Below are positions 16,829-26,132 of a stretch of DNA of 46,853 nt, in pieces. Source of the stretch: a bacterium (GTDB taxonomy: Bacteria; Patescibacteriota; Microgenomatia; Daviesbacterales; UBA10151); the NCBI GenBank assembly GCA_021790255.1, contig JAJYIE010000006.1:1-46853 (forward strand). The letters are read 5' to 3'. How positions within the stretch are numbered: position 1 is the stretch's first letter; each line of letters starts with the position of its first letter. The position numbers and the translations under genes were made by a program. Below the pieces are notes generated by a model. It ran no database searches. It worked only from the letters and a program-made list of their open reading frames with translations, and had not been told where the DNA came from.

Positions 16829-18355
16829 ATGCGGCTGTCCATCAAGATATTCTCACTTTTAGTCCTGGTTCTTTCCCTTTGTATTTTTTGGTCTTACTTC
16901 CTGATTACCCAAGTTACTCCTTATGTTGGGGCGTCACTGCCGAATGAAGTGTTCCCCGTTGGGAGCAGTTGGACTATCGACTTTGCTTTTGTCCTGTTTT
17001 TTGCAGTGCTGCCGGCCGTTGCCCTCCTCTGGCTGGTTATTCATAAATTTGTCGTAACACCGATTAATGATCTGGTTACTGCCACCACTTATATTGCCGG
17101 CGGCAATTTGGGTCATACCGTTAAGGTTTCTTCTCATGATGAGCTGGGAACTTTATCCCTGAATATTAATAAGATGGTGAGGAGTCTGGTGGGATCTTTT
17201 CAGGGGATGGCCAGCTCTATCAAACAAACTGAGAACGAGGGCGTTGAGCTGGAAAGCAAGGTCATGGAGCTGGCCCGGGCCAAGGCTCACTCAGATGCCT
17301 TGTTAAACAACATCGGTGAGGGAGTCATGGCAATCGATTCCGCAGGCAGAATAACTTTTGTTAACGGAAAGATTGAATATCTGTTTGGCAGCAAGGGGAA
17401 AAATGCAGTGGGGCAGAACTGGAGTAAGCTTTTGCTATCTTATGAGAAGACAGATAACCATTACCAAATAGCCAACCACCAAATGGTGCTAGACGTTTTG
17501 ATCAACGGAAAACCGATCACCGGCGAGGGCTATTTTATGAGAGATGGCGATGTGATATTTCCAGCCTCGGTTAACATTTCTCCGGTTCGGGTGGGCAGCA
17601 GAATTGAGGGAGTGATCATAATTTTGCGTGATATCACCCGGGAAAAAGAGGTTGATAAAAACAAAAATGAATTTATTACTTTAGCTTCCCATCAATTGCG
17701 GACCCCTTTATCGGCCATGAAATGGTACCTGGAAATGCTTTTGGACGGGACAGTCGGTGAGCTTTCTGACGAGCAGAAAGAGCTGGTAAAAAGCCTGACC
17801 TCATCAGTGGAAAGAATGACCACATTGGTCTACGCTTTTCTGGATATTTCTCGGATTGAGGCAAAACAGGTCATTACCCATCTTCGCCCGACCGATTTGA
17901 ATCCGCTCGTCCGCCAGGTGGTTGACGATTTTAAGATCCTCCTTGATGAAAAAAGCCAGCACATTGAAATCAATATTCCCTCTGATTTGCCGCAGGTGGA
18001 GGTAGATGACCGGTTGATTAAGCAGGTTTACTCTAATTTATTGACAAATTCAATTAAGTATACCCAAAAAGATGGAAATATTAAGGTGGTACTTTATGTA
18101 AAGGACAATCGTATTATCTCTGAAATATCCGATGACGGAGTTGGTATTCCGCAAAGTGAACAAGGAAAGATTTTCCAGAAGTTTTTCCGGGCCACCAACG
18201 TTTTGAAGGTGGACACAGACGGCACCGGCTTGGGGCTTTATCTGGTGAAGCAAATCGTCGAATCTTTCCACGGCAAGATTTGGTTTGAAAGCGCGGAAAA
18301 TGGCGGAACAACCTTTTGGTTCAGCCTACCGTTTTCTGCAAAAAATAATATATAA
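16829..18355 (+). CDS. Membrane sensor histidine kinase (HAMP-PAS-HisKA-HATPase)
   Basis: This is a 508-residue sensor. Two transmembrane helices (about 5-27 and 51-73) enclose a short outer loop. A HAMP linker (about 73-128) follows, then a coiled segment, a PAS domain (about 150-270), HisKA with the phospho-acceptor H288 in LASHQLRTPLSAMKWY, and a HATPase with NLLTNSIKYT, DDGVGIP and DGTGLGLYLV. The signal is unknown. ATG 16829 is preferred to the upstream TTG because of the GGAG Shine-Dalgarno. It is followed after 12 nt by a response regulator and then the pilus genes, so it may control pilus activity (inference). Confidence 0.94.
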   Translation: MRLSIKIFSLLVLVLSLCIFWSYFLITQVTPYVGASLPNEVFPVGSSWTIDFAFVLFFAVLPAVALLWLVIHKFVVTPINDLVTATTYIAGGNLGHTVKVSSHDELGTLSLNINKMVRSLVGSFQGMASSIKQTENEGVELESKVMELARAKAHSDALLNNIGEGVMAIDSAGRITFVNGKIEYLFGSKGKNAVGQNWSKLLLSYEKTDNHYQIANHQMVLDVLINGKPITGEGYFMRDGDVIFPASVNISPVRVGSRIEGVIIILRDITREKEVDKNKNEFITLASHQLRTPLSAMKWYLEMLLDGTVGELSDEQKELVKSLTSSVERMTTLVYAFLDISRIEAKQVITHLRPTDLNPLVRQVVDDFKILLDEKSQHIEINIPSDLPQVEVDDRLIKQVYSNLLTNSIKYTQKDGNIKVVLYVKDNRIISEISDDGVGIPQSEQGKIFQKFFRATNVLKVDTDGTGLGLYLVKQIVESFHGKIWFESAENGGTTFWFSLPFSAKNNI

Positions 18356-18367
18356 TAAGGAGTAAGT

Positions 18368-18748
18368 ATGGCCAAAATATTAGTTGTCGAAGACGACCGC
18401 TTTTTGCTGAACGCTTATAAAATTAAGCTGAATAAGGCGGGTTTTGATGTTTCAACTGCTACTAACGGGGAAGAGGCTTTGCAGTCTCTGGAAACAGTCC
18501 GGCCTGATTTAATCCTGCTCGATTTGATACTTCCACAAAAGGACGGTTTTTATTTTTTGCAGCAGTACAAACAAAAATTTCCCAGCTCTCCGGTGCCTGT
18601 AATTGTCCTGTCTAACCTGGGGCAGCAGGAAGATATCGCCAGGGCGCTTAGTTTGGGAGCAAGCTACTATGCGGTCAAAAGTGATATCTCCCTTTCGGAT
18701 CTGGTCAGTACCATCAACGGCTTACTGAGTAAATCTTCTCCAAAATGA
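18368..18748 (+). CDS. Single-domain response regulator (CheY-like)
   Basis: This is a 126-residue receiver domain without an output domain. Acidic pocket D9/D10, phospho-acceptor D52 in LLDLILP, a switch serine at about 82 and K104 are all present. It has a good Shine-Dalgarno (GGAG, 5 nt before ATG). The partner is almost certainly the adjacent kinase. With no DNA-binding part, it probably acts through protein contact, perhaps on the PilB ATPase encoded 58 nt downstream (inference). Confidence 0.93.
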   Translation: MAKILVVEDDRFLLNAYKIKLNKAGFDVSTATNGEEALQSLETVRPDLILLDLILPQKDGFYFLQQYKQKFPSSPVPVIVLSNLGQQEDIARALSLGASYYAVKSDISLSDLVSTINGLLSKSSPK

Positions 18749-18806
18749 GTCGGCAAAGTGCTGGCCGATGGTGGGTTCTGGAGGTTTATGCTACACTGAT
18801 TTTAGG

Positions 18807-20483
18807 ATGGGTATCCCCGATGCTGAGCTGGAAAAATTGCTCAGAGAAAACCAATATTTATCCGAAAATGACCTTCAGGCTGCCAAAGAAACTGCTAATC
18901 GGGAAAGTATTCCTCTATCACAGGCGGTAGTCCGGGAAGATTTAATTTCCGATGAAAATTTAGGCAAAGTTATTGCCGATTATTACCAGATTCCGTTTGT
19001 GGATTTGTCAAAAAGTGTCATTCCGGACAATATATTGCACATTATCCCTGAAGCTGTAGCTCGGGCTCAGCATGCAGTTGCTTTCGCTTTGGATGAGTAT
19101 GGGTTGAAACTTGCTACTTCCAACCCTGCCAATAAAGAATTTATAAATTATATCGCCCAAAAAATTGAGGGTAACGTTACTATTTATTTTGCCTCTGACC
19201 ACGATATTGAGGACACCTTAAGCCTTTACCGAAAAGAGCTGCAAAAAACTTTTGATGAACTGTTGAGAAAGCAGGTTCCCGGTAATATTGCCGGCGCTGT
19301 TGCTAACACTTCTGTAACCAGGATTTTAGACTTAATTATTGAATATGCTTACCAGGATAAAGCTTCGGATATCCATATTGAGCCGTACGATGATTATTCC
19401 CTAGTGAGATTTCGGATTGACGGAATTTTGCATGATATTGTCAGTTTGCCCAAAGCTTTTCATGAGCAGATTATCTCACGAATAAAAGTGCTGGCGAAGC
19501 TGCGGACTGATGAGCATTTAAGCGCTCAGGACGGCAAGATGCAAAAAAAGTTTCCTGAGGAGGATTTGGACATAAGGGTTTCTATAATCCCGATTGTTCA
19601 TGGTGAAAAGGCTGTGCTGCGGCTTCTGTCTTCACGCTCCCGCCAGTTTTCTTTTCGTAATCTGGGTATAAGCGACCAGGACCTGGAGAAGATCCGCCGG
19701 GCTTATCAGAAGCCATATGGGATGCTTTTATCAACCGGTCCCACCGGCTCAGGCAAGACAACCACAATTTATGCAATTATTAAGGTTTTAAATACGCGGG
19801 ATAAAAACATTGCAACCATTGAGGACCCGGTTGAATATGAGATTAGGGGAATTAATCAGATTCAGGTCAACGCCAAAACAAACCTTACTTTTTCCGAGGG
19901 GCTGCGGGCTATTTTGCGTCAGGACCCGAATGTGATCTTTGTGGGGGAAATCCGGGATTCTGATACGGCGGCTATGGCAGTCAACTCAGCCATGACTGGC
20001 CACTTGGTTTTATCAACCCTGCATACCAACGATGCAGCCACTGCTTTGCCCCGGCTTATTGATATGGGGATTGAACCGTTTTTGATCTCTTCTACGGTTA
20101 ATGTGGTTATTGCCCAGCGGTTAGTCAGGAAAATTTGTGAAAAATGCCGGGTTTCCATGACGTTGGACGCCAATAAAATCAGCCGTTTAATCCCCCGCAA
20201 ACTGGTACAAAAGTATTTCGGGGCGGATCAGGAAATCCGGGTTTACCGGGGAAAGGGTTGTGCGGTTTGCCGGCAAACAGGTTATACTGGAAGAGTAGGG
20301 TTGTTTGAAGTGCTGGAGATGAGCCATCAGATTCAGGAACTGGTGAACCGTAAAGCTGACTCAAACGCCATCTTTAACCAAGCCCTGCAGGAGGGAATGG
20401 GCACTATGCTGGAAGACGGCCTGGGGAAAGTCCAAAAAGGATTGACAACGATTGAAGAAGTTTTGCGGGCAATTAAGGAGTAA
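18807..20483 (+). CDS. pilB: Type IV pilus assembly ATPase
   Basis: PilB/GspE is the hexameric cytoplasmic ATPase that drives pilin polymerisation. From ATG 18807 the product is 558 residues. It has the N-terminal MshE/GspE-N domain (about 1-140), Walker A GPTGSGKT (311-318), Walker B VIFVGEI (377-383), the His box TGHLVLSTLHTN (397-408), and a tetracysteine zinc motif (C444, C447, C485, C488). An extended -10, TGCTACACT (TACACT 18792-18797), ends 9 nt before the ATG, so the further upstream in-frame start at 18768 is unlikely. It leads an operon with pilC and prepilins. Confidence 0.96.
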   Translation: MGIPDAELEKLLRENQYLSENDLQAAKETANRESIPLSQAVVREDLISDENLGKVIADYYQIPFVDLSKSVIPDNILHIIPEAVARAQHAVAFALDEYGLKLATSNPANKEFINYIAQKIEGNVTIYFASDHDIEDTLSLYRKELQKTFDELLRKQVPGNIAGAVANTSVTRILDLIIEYAYQDKASDIHIEPYDDYSLVRFRIDGILHDIVSLPKAFHEQIISRIKVLAKLRTDEHLSAQDGKMQKKFPEEDLDIRVSIIPIVHGEKAVLRLLSSRSRQFSFRNLGISDQDLEKIRRAYQKPYGMLLSTGPTGSGKTTTIYAIIKVLNTRDKNIATIEDPVEYEIRGINQIQVNAKTNLTFSEGLRAILRQDPNVIFVGEIRDSDTAAMAVNSAMTGHLVLSTLHTNDAATALPRLIDMGIEPFLISSTVNVVIAQRLVRKICEKCRVSMTLDANKISRLIPRKLVQKYFGADQEIRVYRGKGCAVCRQTGYTGRVGLFEVLEMSHQIQELVNRKADSNAIFNQALQEGMGTMLEDGLGKVQKGLTTIEEVLRAIKE

Positions 20484-20485
20484 AA

Positions 20486-21529
20486 ATGAGTGTCAGATTG
20501 TCTAACAAAGACCGCTTGAGTATAGTCAGTGACTTGGGAACAATGCTGTCTGCCGGGATTCCCATTCTGGAGGCAGTTAGCGCCATGCTGGAGGATGCCA
20601 AAGGCAACCAGCGTAATGTTTTGGAAACCCTCTCCCAGGATTTAACTCAGGGAAAAAAGATCTCGGAGTCGTTTGCCAAGTATCCGGATGCTTTCGATAT
20701 CATTACAGTGAATATGATCAAGGCAGCTGAAGAAGCCGGTAAACTGGAAACGACCTTAATGGACGTCAAAACCAATATCAAAAAGAGCATTGAGTTTAAC
20801 GATAAAATTAAATCCGCTTTAACTTATCCGGCTTTTGTTATGGTAATTTTCGGAGGAGTGTTAGCGATTATCTTGATGTTCGTGCTTCCAAAAATTGCCA
20901 TGGTTTTCAGCCGCTTGCGGGTTGATATCCCCTGGACTACCCGGGCCTTGATCAATCTTTCCGATTTTGTAATCAGGTATACACTTTGGATCGCTATTGG
21001 TCTGGCGGTTTTGACTGCCGCTATGATTGCTTTCTACATTTATAAAAGAAAGGTAGTTTTAAACCTATTTTACTCACTTCCTTTAATATCCGGCCTTGTT
21101 CACGAAATTGACCTGACCCGCTTTGCCCGGAGCTTGTCCCTGATGCTGGCAGCCGGCATTCCGATTGTTTATGCCATGGAGCTTTGCCAGCAAGTGGTAC
21201 TCCAAAAGAAGGCACGCAGAGCCTTGGCCAAAATCGGCGCTGATGTTTCTGCCGGCAGGAAGTTGTCGGAAGGCTTTCGTTCAACCAAGCCTATCTTTCC
21301 GGCTCTGATGATCCGGATTACTGAGGCCGGTGAAAAAACCGGTACCCTGGATAAATCGATGCAGGATATCTCAGAATATTATGAGCAGGAAGTGGACAGT
21401 ACTTTAGGTACTTTAACCACCATGCTGGAGCCGGTTATGCTGGTTGTGATCGGACTTTTAGTAGGAGGGCTGATGGTTTCGATTATAGCTCCGATATACA
21501 GCATGATCGGTCAAATCGGAGGAAGATAA
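20486..21529 (+). CDS. pilC: Type IV pilus inner membrane platform protein
   Basis: The 347-residue product has the two repeated GspF/PilC domains: the first with LGTMLSAGIPILEAV (about 12-26), the second with LSLMLAAGIPIVYAMELC, and both with an EAGEKTGTL/EEAGKLET type motif. Three hydrophobic helices fit the family. PilC anchors the assembly ATPase at the membrane. It starts 2 nt after pilB with a Shine-Dalgarno AAGGAG. The length is a little shorter than the usual 400 residues because of a short N-terminus. Confidence 0.95.
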   Translation: MSVRLSNKDRLSIVSDLGTMLSAGIPILEAVSAMLEDAKGNQRNVLETLSQDLTQGKKISESFAKYPDAFDIITVNMIKAAEEAGKLETTLMDVKTNIKKSIEFNDKIKSALTYPAFVMVIFGGVLAIILMFVLPKIAMVFSRLRVDIPWTTRALINLSDFVIRYTLWIAIGLAVLTAAMIAFYIYKRKVVLNLFYSLPLISGLVHEIDLTRFARSLSLMLAAGIPIVYAMELCQQVVLQKKARRALAKIGADVSAGRKLSEGFRSTKPIFPALMIRITEAGEKTGTLDKSMQDISEYYEQEVDSTLGTLTTMLEPVMLVVIGLLVGGLMVSIIAPIYSMIGQIGGR

Positions 21530-21537
21530 ACCTTTGA

Positions 21538-22104
21538 ATGTGGTTAAGCTTTAGTCTCGCTGCCCCCGTTAAAAGTCTTAAAACCTACGCCGGGCTTTCC
21601 CTGAATGAGCATCAGGGAGCTGAAGGGTTTACTCTGGTGGAGCTGGTTGTGGTAATGGCAATCATGGTAATCCTTCTGGCCATTCCTGGGGTCAACATAA
21701 TCCGTCCTCAATCAACTGCTTCGGTAGACGGGATAGCGGAAATCCTAATGACGGATCTGCGCCAGCAGCAAACCAAAGCTATGCTCGGTGAAAGCGACGG
21801 CGGTAGCCCGGCGCCTTATGGAATTTACTTTGACCTTACGGATAAAATAAACGAGAGGTATGTGTTATTTAAGAATAGTTATGATCCTACCAACCCGGCC
21901 AATTTTGAGGTTAAAATTGATAATAAGAATAATAACATTGATGTTGAACTGCTCCACCCCGCCGGTCAAACCCAGATCCTTTTTGATCGGCAGAGCGGGG
22001 AGCTGGGAACAAATTCCGTAGACAGTATTCAGATAAGCGACCCTGCCACCAGGATCACCAGGATAATTGATATTAACCAATATGGAGCTTTCAATGTTCA
22101 TTAA
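21538..22104 (+). CDS. Type IV prepilin-like protein (GspH/FimT-like)
   Basis: This 188-residue protein has a prepilin peptidase site, EGFTLVELVVVMAIMVIL, at about 29-46, preceded by an unusually long leader of about 30 residues. The remaining 140 residues form a soluble head with a beta-rich pattern and no cysteine pair. The FimT/GspH type usually acts as a minor pilin at the pilus tip. It lies 8 nt behind pilC, and its last codons overlap the next gene. A shorter leader would need a start other than ATG. Confidence 0.8.
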   Translation: MWLSFSLAAPVKSLKTYAGLSLNEHQGAEGFTLVELVVVMAIMVILLAIPGVNIIRPQSTASVDGIAEILMTDLRQQQTKAMLGESDGGSPAPYGIYFDLTDKINERYVLFKNSYDPTNPANFEVKIDNKNNNIDVELLHPAGQTQILFDRQSGELGTNSVDSIQISDPATRITRIIDINQYGAFNVH

Positions 22105-24166
22105 AAAAAAGCGCAACTGCAGATTATTAAATTCCGGCCAGAGTGTGGTGGAGCTGGTGATGGTCTTAGCGCTTCTTAGTATCTTAATACCGGCTCTTTG
22201 GGCGGGACTTATTGCTGCACGTTCCGGCAAGGCCCAGCAGGAGCAGCGGTTGAAGGCTACGGCTTTAATGAAAGAGGCGGAGGAGGCAGCGCGCAGCTAC
22301 CGGGAAGCAGGATGGGATAATTTTTATGCTCTCTGCAACGGCAGCAAAGGTTTTCCCGTCTTGGCCGGCAATCACTGGGAAATAAATACCACCACTGACC
22401 ATGAAAGCGTCCAGGGTTTTGACCGTCGGTTGTCATTTGAGCATGTGCTGCGGACGGGAAATATTATCGGTCCGATTACCTTGGGCCCAACCGGGGTGAC
22501 TGATCCCTCTCTTTGCCGGGTAACAGCGACGGTTTCATGGGATAACCCGCCACCTTTTCACTACCAGGTTCAGTCGGTCTTTTATCTCTCCCGCTATCTG
22601 GACAATATGAGCCTGACTCAAACTACGGTAAATGATTTTAATGCCGGCCAAAAAACAGATGTGGTGGTAACCGACAATAATGGCGGGGAGGTCAGTTTAG
22701 GTATTGCCGGGCCTGGTTTCGGTGACTGGTGCTCTTCCAATATCGCCCCGGTCAAGACTGTAGATCTTTACGGCCAGGGTATTGCCAAAACAGTGGGAGC
22801 AACCTACCTGCATGCTTACGCCGGAACAGGTAATAATGCCTCCGGTCCAGATGCTACCGGAATCACTCTGACAGACCCCGGTGTTTATCCGCCAAACCTT
22901 CCTGACGCCTATGTTGCCTGGCAAACGGCTCAGACAACTAATGATAAAGTCAATGATATCTACGCTAATGGGAACTATGCTTACCTGGCCACCAACCGTA
23001 ACGCCGAGGAGATTATTGTTCTGGACTATACCCAGGGCGGGAAGAAAGTTACCTCTTTTGATTTGCCTGGCCCGCAATCGGCCATGAGAGTATTTGTCAA
23101 AGGTAATATTGGTTACGCTTTGCAGGGCGGCAGTCTTTATACTTTTGATGCCGACCCAAGCCGTTATACCGATAATTACAGCCGCCCCCCGACTGCTGCT
23201 TTTGCCCTGGGGGGGGCTGGTTTAGGAATCAAAGTGACAAGCATTGGGGGCATTGATTATGCCTTTGTGGCGGTTGGCTCAACAACGAACCAGATGGAAA
23301 TTTGGAAGGTCAACAATATAAATAATTTGCAAAGGGTGTCAACATTCCATGTTAACGGAGGAGCAGGCCGGGATTTGGACGTTTCATCTAATGGTTCCCT
23401 GGTGTTTTTGGTGACTGCAGCAGGCTCGGGAAATGACTTTTTTATCATTAACACCCAAAATCCGGCCAGCCCGAGCTTGCTTTCGGTCCAGACAGTGCCG
23501 GACGGAACTGACCCGATCCGGGTCGATATGGTGTTAACCAAAGGCCGGGCAATTATTGTCGGATCAGGAACGACAACTTACTGGGTTTATAACACTGAGG
23601 ACCTGACGGCTCCCGTAAATTGTGCCAGCCTTAAAGTGGGGACTAAGGTTTATGATGTTTCCTCAGTGGAGGAGCCGGACGGGGACGCCTTTGCCTATAT
23701 TGTTACCGACAATGCCAATGCCGAGTTTCAGATTATTCTGGGTGGAGGGGGGAATAAGATGGCTACCTCGGGAACTTTTGAATCGGAAACTCTTCCGGTG
23801 CCTTACTTAACCAACCAGGCTCTTTTTAACCGCTTTATCGCAACTTATGATCAGCCGTCTAATTCGATGCTAAAGTTTAGGGTAGCAGTGGTTAATGCGG
23901 ATCCGGTAACAGGCTGTGCCGGCGCAGATTTTTCCAATGCTTATGTCGGGCCAAGCGGGGATCCGAACTCAACCGACCCCAATGATTACTTTTACAACTC
24001 TACCGGCGGCACCGGTTTAACTTTGGCTGCACCGATCCCATTCCCATCAACAGATTCTGCCTACAAAAATCCCGGGATGTGTTTCCGCTACAAAGTTTGG
24101 TTTACTGCTTCCTCTGATGCCCAATCACCGATTTTGGATGACTTTACCATCAATTACACACCATGA
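22094..24166 (+). CDS. Large pilin-like protein with a beta-propeller-like domain
   Basis: The 690-residue product starts MFIKKKRN and has GQSVVELVMVLALLSILI (about 15-32), a pilin-type N-terminal helix in which S replaces the usual F/M-T. After about 170 residues there is a long repeat region with blades such as AYLATNRN...IIVLD, GYALQGG...LYTFD, AFVAVGS...MEIWKV and VFLVTAAG...DFFII, similar to LVIVD-type beta-propeller repeats. The C-terminal 120 residues hold a few cysteines. It is likely a tip adhesin or sensor carried on the pilus (inference). A GGAG six nt before ATG 22094 selects this start over ATG 22082. The end overlaps the next prepilin by 4 nt. Confidence 0.75.
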   Translation: MFIKKKRNCRLLNSGQSVVELVMVLALLSILIPALWAGLIAARSGKAQQEQRLKATALMKEAEEAARSYREAGWDNFYALCNGSKGFPVLAGNHWEINTTTDHESVQGFDRRLSFEHVLRTGNIIGPITLGPTGVTDPSLCRVTATVSWDNPPPFHYQVQSVFYLSRYLDNMSLTQTTVNDFNAGQKTDVVVTDNNGGEVSLGIAGPGFGDWCSSNIAPVKTVDLYGQGIAKTVGATYLHAYAGTGNNASGPDATGITLTDPGVYPPNLPDAYVAWQTAQTTNDKVNDIYANGNYAYLATNRNAEEIIVLDYTQGGKKVTSFDLPGPQSAMRVFVKGNIGYALQGGSLYTFDADPSRYTDNYSRPPTAAFALGGAGLGIKVTSIGGIDYAFVAVGSTTNQMEIWKVNNINNLQRVSTFHVNGGAGRDLDVSSNGSLVFLVTAAGSGNDFFIINTQNPASPSLLSVQTVPDGTDPIRVDMVLTKGRAIIVGSGTTTYWVYNTEDLTAPVNCASLKVGTKVYDVSSVEEPDGDAFAYIVTDNANAEFQIILGGGGNKMATSGTFESETLPVPYLTNQALFNRFIATYDQPSNSMLKFRVAVVNADPVTGCAGADFSNAYVGPSGDPNSTDPNDYFYNSTGGTGLTLAAPIPFPSTDSAYKNPGMCFRYKVWFTASSDAQSPILDDFTINYTP

Positions 24167-24702
24167 ACATTAAAATTTTTAAAAACAGGTTTTGTAAAGC
24201 GTCAGGAAAACAGCGGGGGTTTACCCTGGTGGAGTTGGTGGTGTACATGGCCTTAATGAGCTTGTTGATGGTGACTATTACCGACCTGTTTGTGGGGATT
24301 GTCCAGACTAAAGTTGAATCAGAATCATCATCAGCCGTTGAGAGGGACGGCCAGCTGATTTTAGCTCGCCTAAGGTATGACATCAGCCGGGCCACGGAAA
24401 TAGACGCTCCCTCTCTCCCCGGTGCTTCCGGCAGTATTTTGGAACTAAAGACCAGCGGCCCTGACTATACGTACATCTTGTCAGGTAGTAACCTTCTTTT
24501 ATATGATAGCTCCACCCATGGGTTACCTTTAAACAGTACGGAGACAAAAGTCACTAATTTGTCTTTTACCAAGGTTGACAACCCGACAGTTACCGGCACC
24601 AAAGATACAATTCAGGTTAACCTGACCTTAGAAAGCCTGGGCCAGGTTGACAGCCGGCCAGAGAGCCGGACTTATCAAACTACTTTCGGGAGGAGAGAAT
24701 GA
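24163..24702 (+). CDS. Type IV prepilin-like protein (PilW/GspJ-like)
   Basis: This 179-residue protein has a basic leader and GFTLVELVVYMALMSLLM (about 19-36), a canonical prepilin peptidase site with E at position +5. The head has the pattern of PilW/GspJ-type minor pilins. Start and stop overlap with both neighbours by 4 nt (ATGA), a tight translational coupling. It is probably part of the tip complex with the large propeller pilin. Confidence 0.85.
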   Translation: MNIKIFKNRFCKASGKQRGFTLVELVVYMALMSLLMVTITDLFVGIVQTKVESESSSAVERDGQLILARLRYDISRATEIDAPSLPGASGSILELKTSGPDYTYILSGSNLLLYDSSTHGLPLNSTETKVTNLSFTKVDNPTVTGTKDTIQVNLTLESLGQVDSRPESRTYQTTFGRRE

Positions 24703-25109
24703 AGACTTACCAATCCGGTCAGGCCCTCATAGTTGTTCTGGTGATTATGGCTATGGGTATTACGGTCATTACAGCCGCAATAGCTTTGGTGGCCACTACT
24801 TCTTTGACTGCCAGCCGTTTTGAGATTGGTGATATGGCTTTGGCAGCGGCGGAATCGGGAGTAGAGGAAAGCATCAACCAGATGCTTCGTGATCCAAAAA
24901 CGGAAACAGTAAATATTCCGGTAGGAAATACCGGCGTGGACGAAAATGTCGTTGTGGATACAAACTACAACAACGGCAGCGGACAGTTTGATATTACCTC
25001 AACCGGGACGATCACCACTGCCCTAAACAGTTCCATCACCCGGAAAGTGGTTGTTTCCGGCACTTACAAAGATAAGCTGGAAATTAGCAGCTGGGAGGAA
25101 GCTGACTGA
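24699..25109 (+). CDS. PilX-like minor pilin
   Basis: This is a 136-residue protein. The N-terminus SGQALIVVLVIMAMGITVI is a hydrophobic pilin-type helix without the classical GFTLVE site, as in PilX/GspK proteins. It is followed by ALAAAESGVEESINQML (about 46-62), which is typical of PilX-like proteins. A Shine-Dalgarno GGAGGAGA precedes the ATG. It overlaps the previous gene by 4 nt and the next by 1 nt. Confidence 0.75.
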   Translation: MKTYQSGQALIVVLVIMAMGITVITAAIALVATTSLTASRFEIGDMALAAAESGVEESINQMLRDPKTETVNIPVGNTGVDENVVVDTNYNNGSGQFDITSTGTITTALNSSITRKVVVSGTYKDKLEISSWEEAD

Positions 25110-25948
25110 TGGCTTTTGCAAATCAACTGGATTTTGTTATTTACCTGACAGAAGAAGGGTTGCAGTTGTACGACGGTACTCCTGCTCCCAAGATATTATC
25201 TTTAACCGAAGATGTCTTTTTATACCAGGAGATCAAGGATAAAATCAAGCTGGAAAAACTGCTGAGGGATTTTTTTACTCCGCTGCAGGTTGCTAAAAAA
25301 CAGGCAGTTTTAGTGATCTCAGCCCGGTTGAGCTACATTAAGGTTATTTCCAAACCTCCGGTAACCGAAGAGGTTAAGCGGGAGTTTTTGTCGACTGTTC
25401 CTATAAACCCGCTACAGATTTATTTTTTACAGCTGAAAATCAACCTGGGTTATGCTCTATTGGCAGTCAACAAAGAATACACGGACAGCATCCGGCAGGT
25501 TTTTGAGGCTTTAGGAGGCAGAATCCGCTATGCGGTTCCGCAGGCTCTTTTTGGCAATATCGGCCAGTCAGGGAACCTTACCCCGGATGACCAGCGTCTT
25601 ATTACCGGCAAGGAACACCTTTTATCATACGGCAATTTTTTATCCGAAAATGTCCGGACTGCCGCTCCACTTTCGGAAACTTTTACGCCGATTCAACGTC
25701 CCTTGGTTCCAGCCGAAACCTGGATGGATAAAGTCGGCTCGCTGCTGCCGGGAAATGCAGGCGCGAACTTAGGTGAACCTGCTCAGCCGGCCACTCCTGG
25801 TTTAAGCAGGCAGCCTGGGGATGCCTCAGCACATAAAACCGCAGGAGGATCGTCGGCAGCAAAGTCCAAAAAAAGGCTTGTTTTGATGATTGGGGGAATG
25901 GTAGTGCTGGTAGCCTGTTGGGTGATAATTATTAAGATAATTTTCTAA
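25109..25948 (+). CDS. Pilus-operon protein, PilM/GspL-like with a C-terminal membrane anchor
   Basis: In this 279-residue protein the first 150 residues have alternating beta and alpha character, with LDFVIYLTEEGLQLYDG, AVLVISARLSYIKVIS and ALLAVNKEYTDSIRQVFEALG. These weakly resemble half of the PilM/GspL actin-like cytoplasmic domain. A low-complexity linker rich in A, P, G and S (about 195-255) leads to a single C-terminal helix (about 259-279). A protein linking the assembly ATPase to the membrane would be expected here, since no separate pilM, pilN or pilO is present. The assignment is inference; the reading frame is certain. Confidence 0.6.
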   Translation: MAFANQLDFVIYLTEEGLQLYDGTPAPKILSLTEDVFLYQEIKDKIKLEKLLRDFFTPLQVAKKQAVLVISARLSYIKVISKPPVTEEVKREFLSTVPINPLQIYFLQLKINLGYALLAVNKEYTDSIRQVFEALGGRIRYAVPQALFGNIGQSGNLTPDDQRLITGKEHLLSYGNFLSENVRTAAPLSETFTPIQRPLVPAETWMDKVGSLLPGNAGANLGEPAQPATPGLSRQPGDASAHKTAGGSSAAKSKKRLVLMIGGMVVLVACWVIIIKIIF

Positions 25949-26092
25949 AGATTTAGCAGAGATTCCCGTCACTGAGTGAAGCGAAGGGGCGGGGGTATCT
26001 ATGTGCTTCGGATGGTATCTGATTTAGCTGGTACATACTCATATGCTACTAAACTCTGTACCAATAGCTTTAGATTACCTCAAAATCGTATC

Positions 26093-26122
26093 TTGACAAA
26101 ACAGCAGTCAGGACTTTACACT
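26093..26122 (+). promoter_or_regulatory. Strong promoter of the major pilin gene
   Basis: TTGACA (26093-26098), an 18-nt spacer and TACACT (26117-26122) end 10 nt before the pilin ATG at 26133, leaving a leader of only a few bases without Shine-Dalgarno. The rest of 25949-26092 shows no gene; it holds a short GC-rich segment (CCGTCACTGAGTGAAGCGAA near 25967) of the kind found in dispersed repeats. Confidence 0.65.
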
Positions 26123-26132
26123 AAATATAGAT

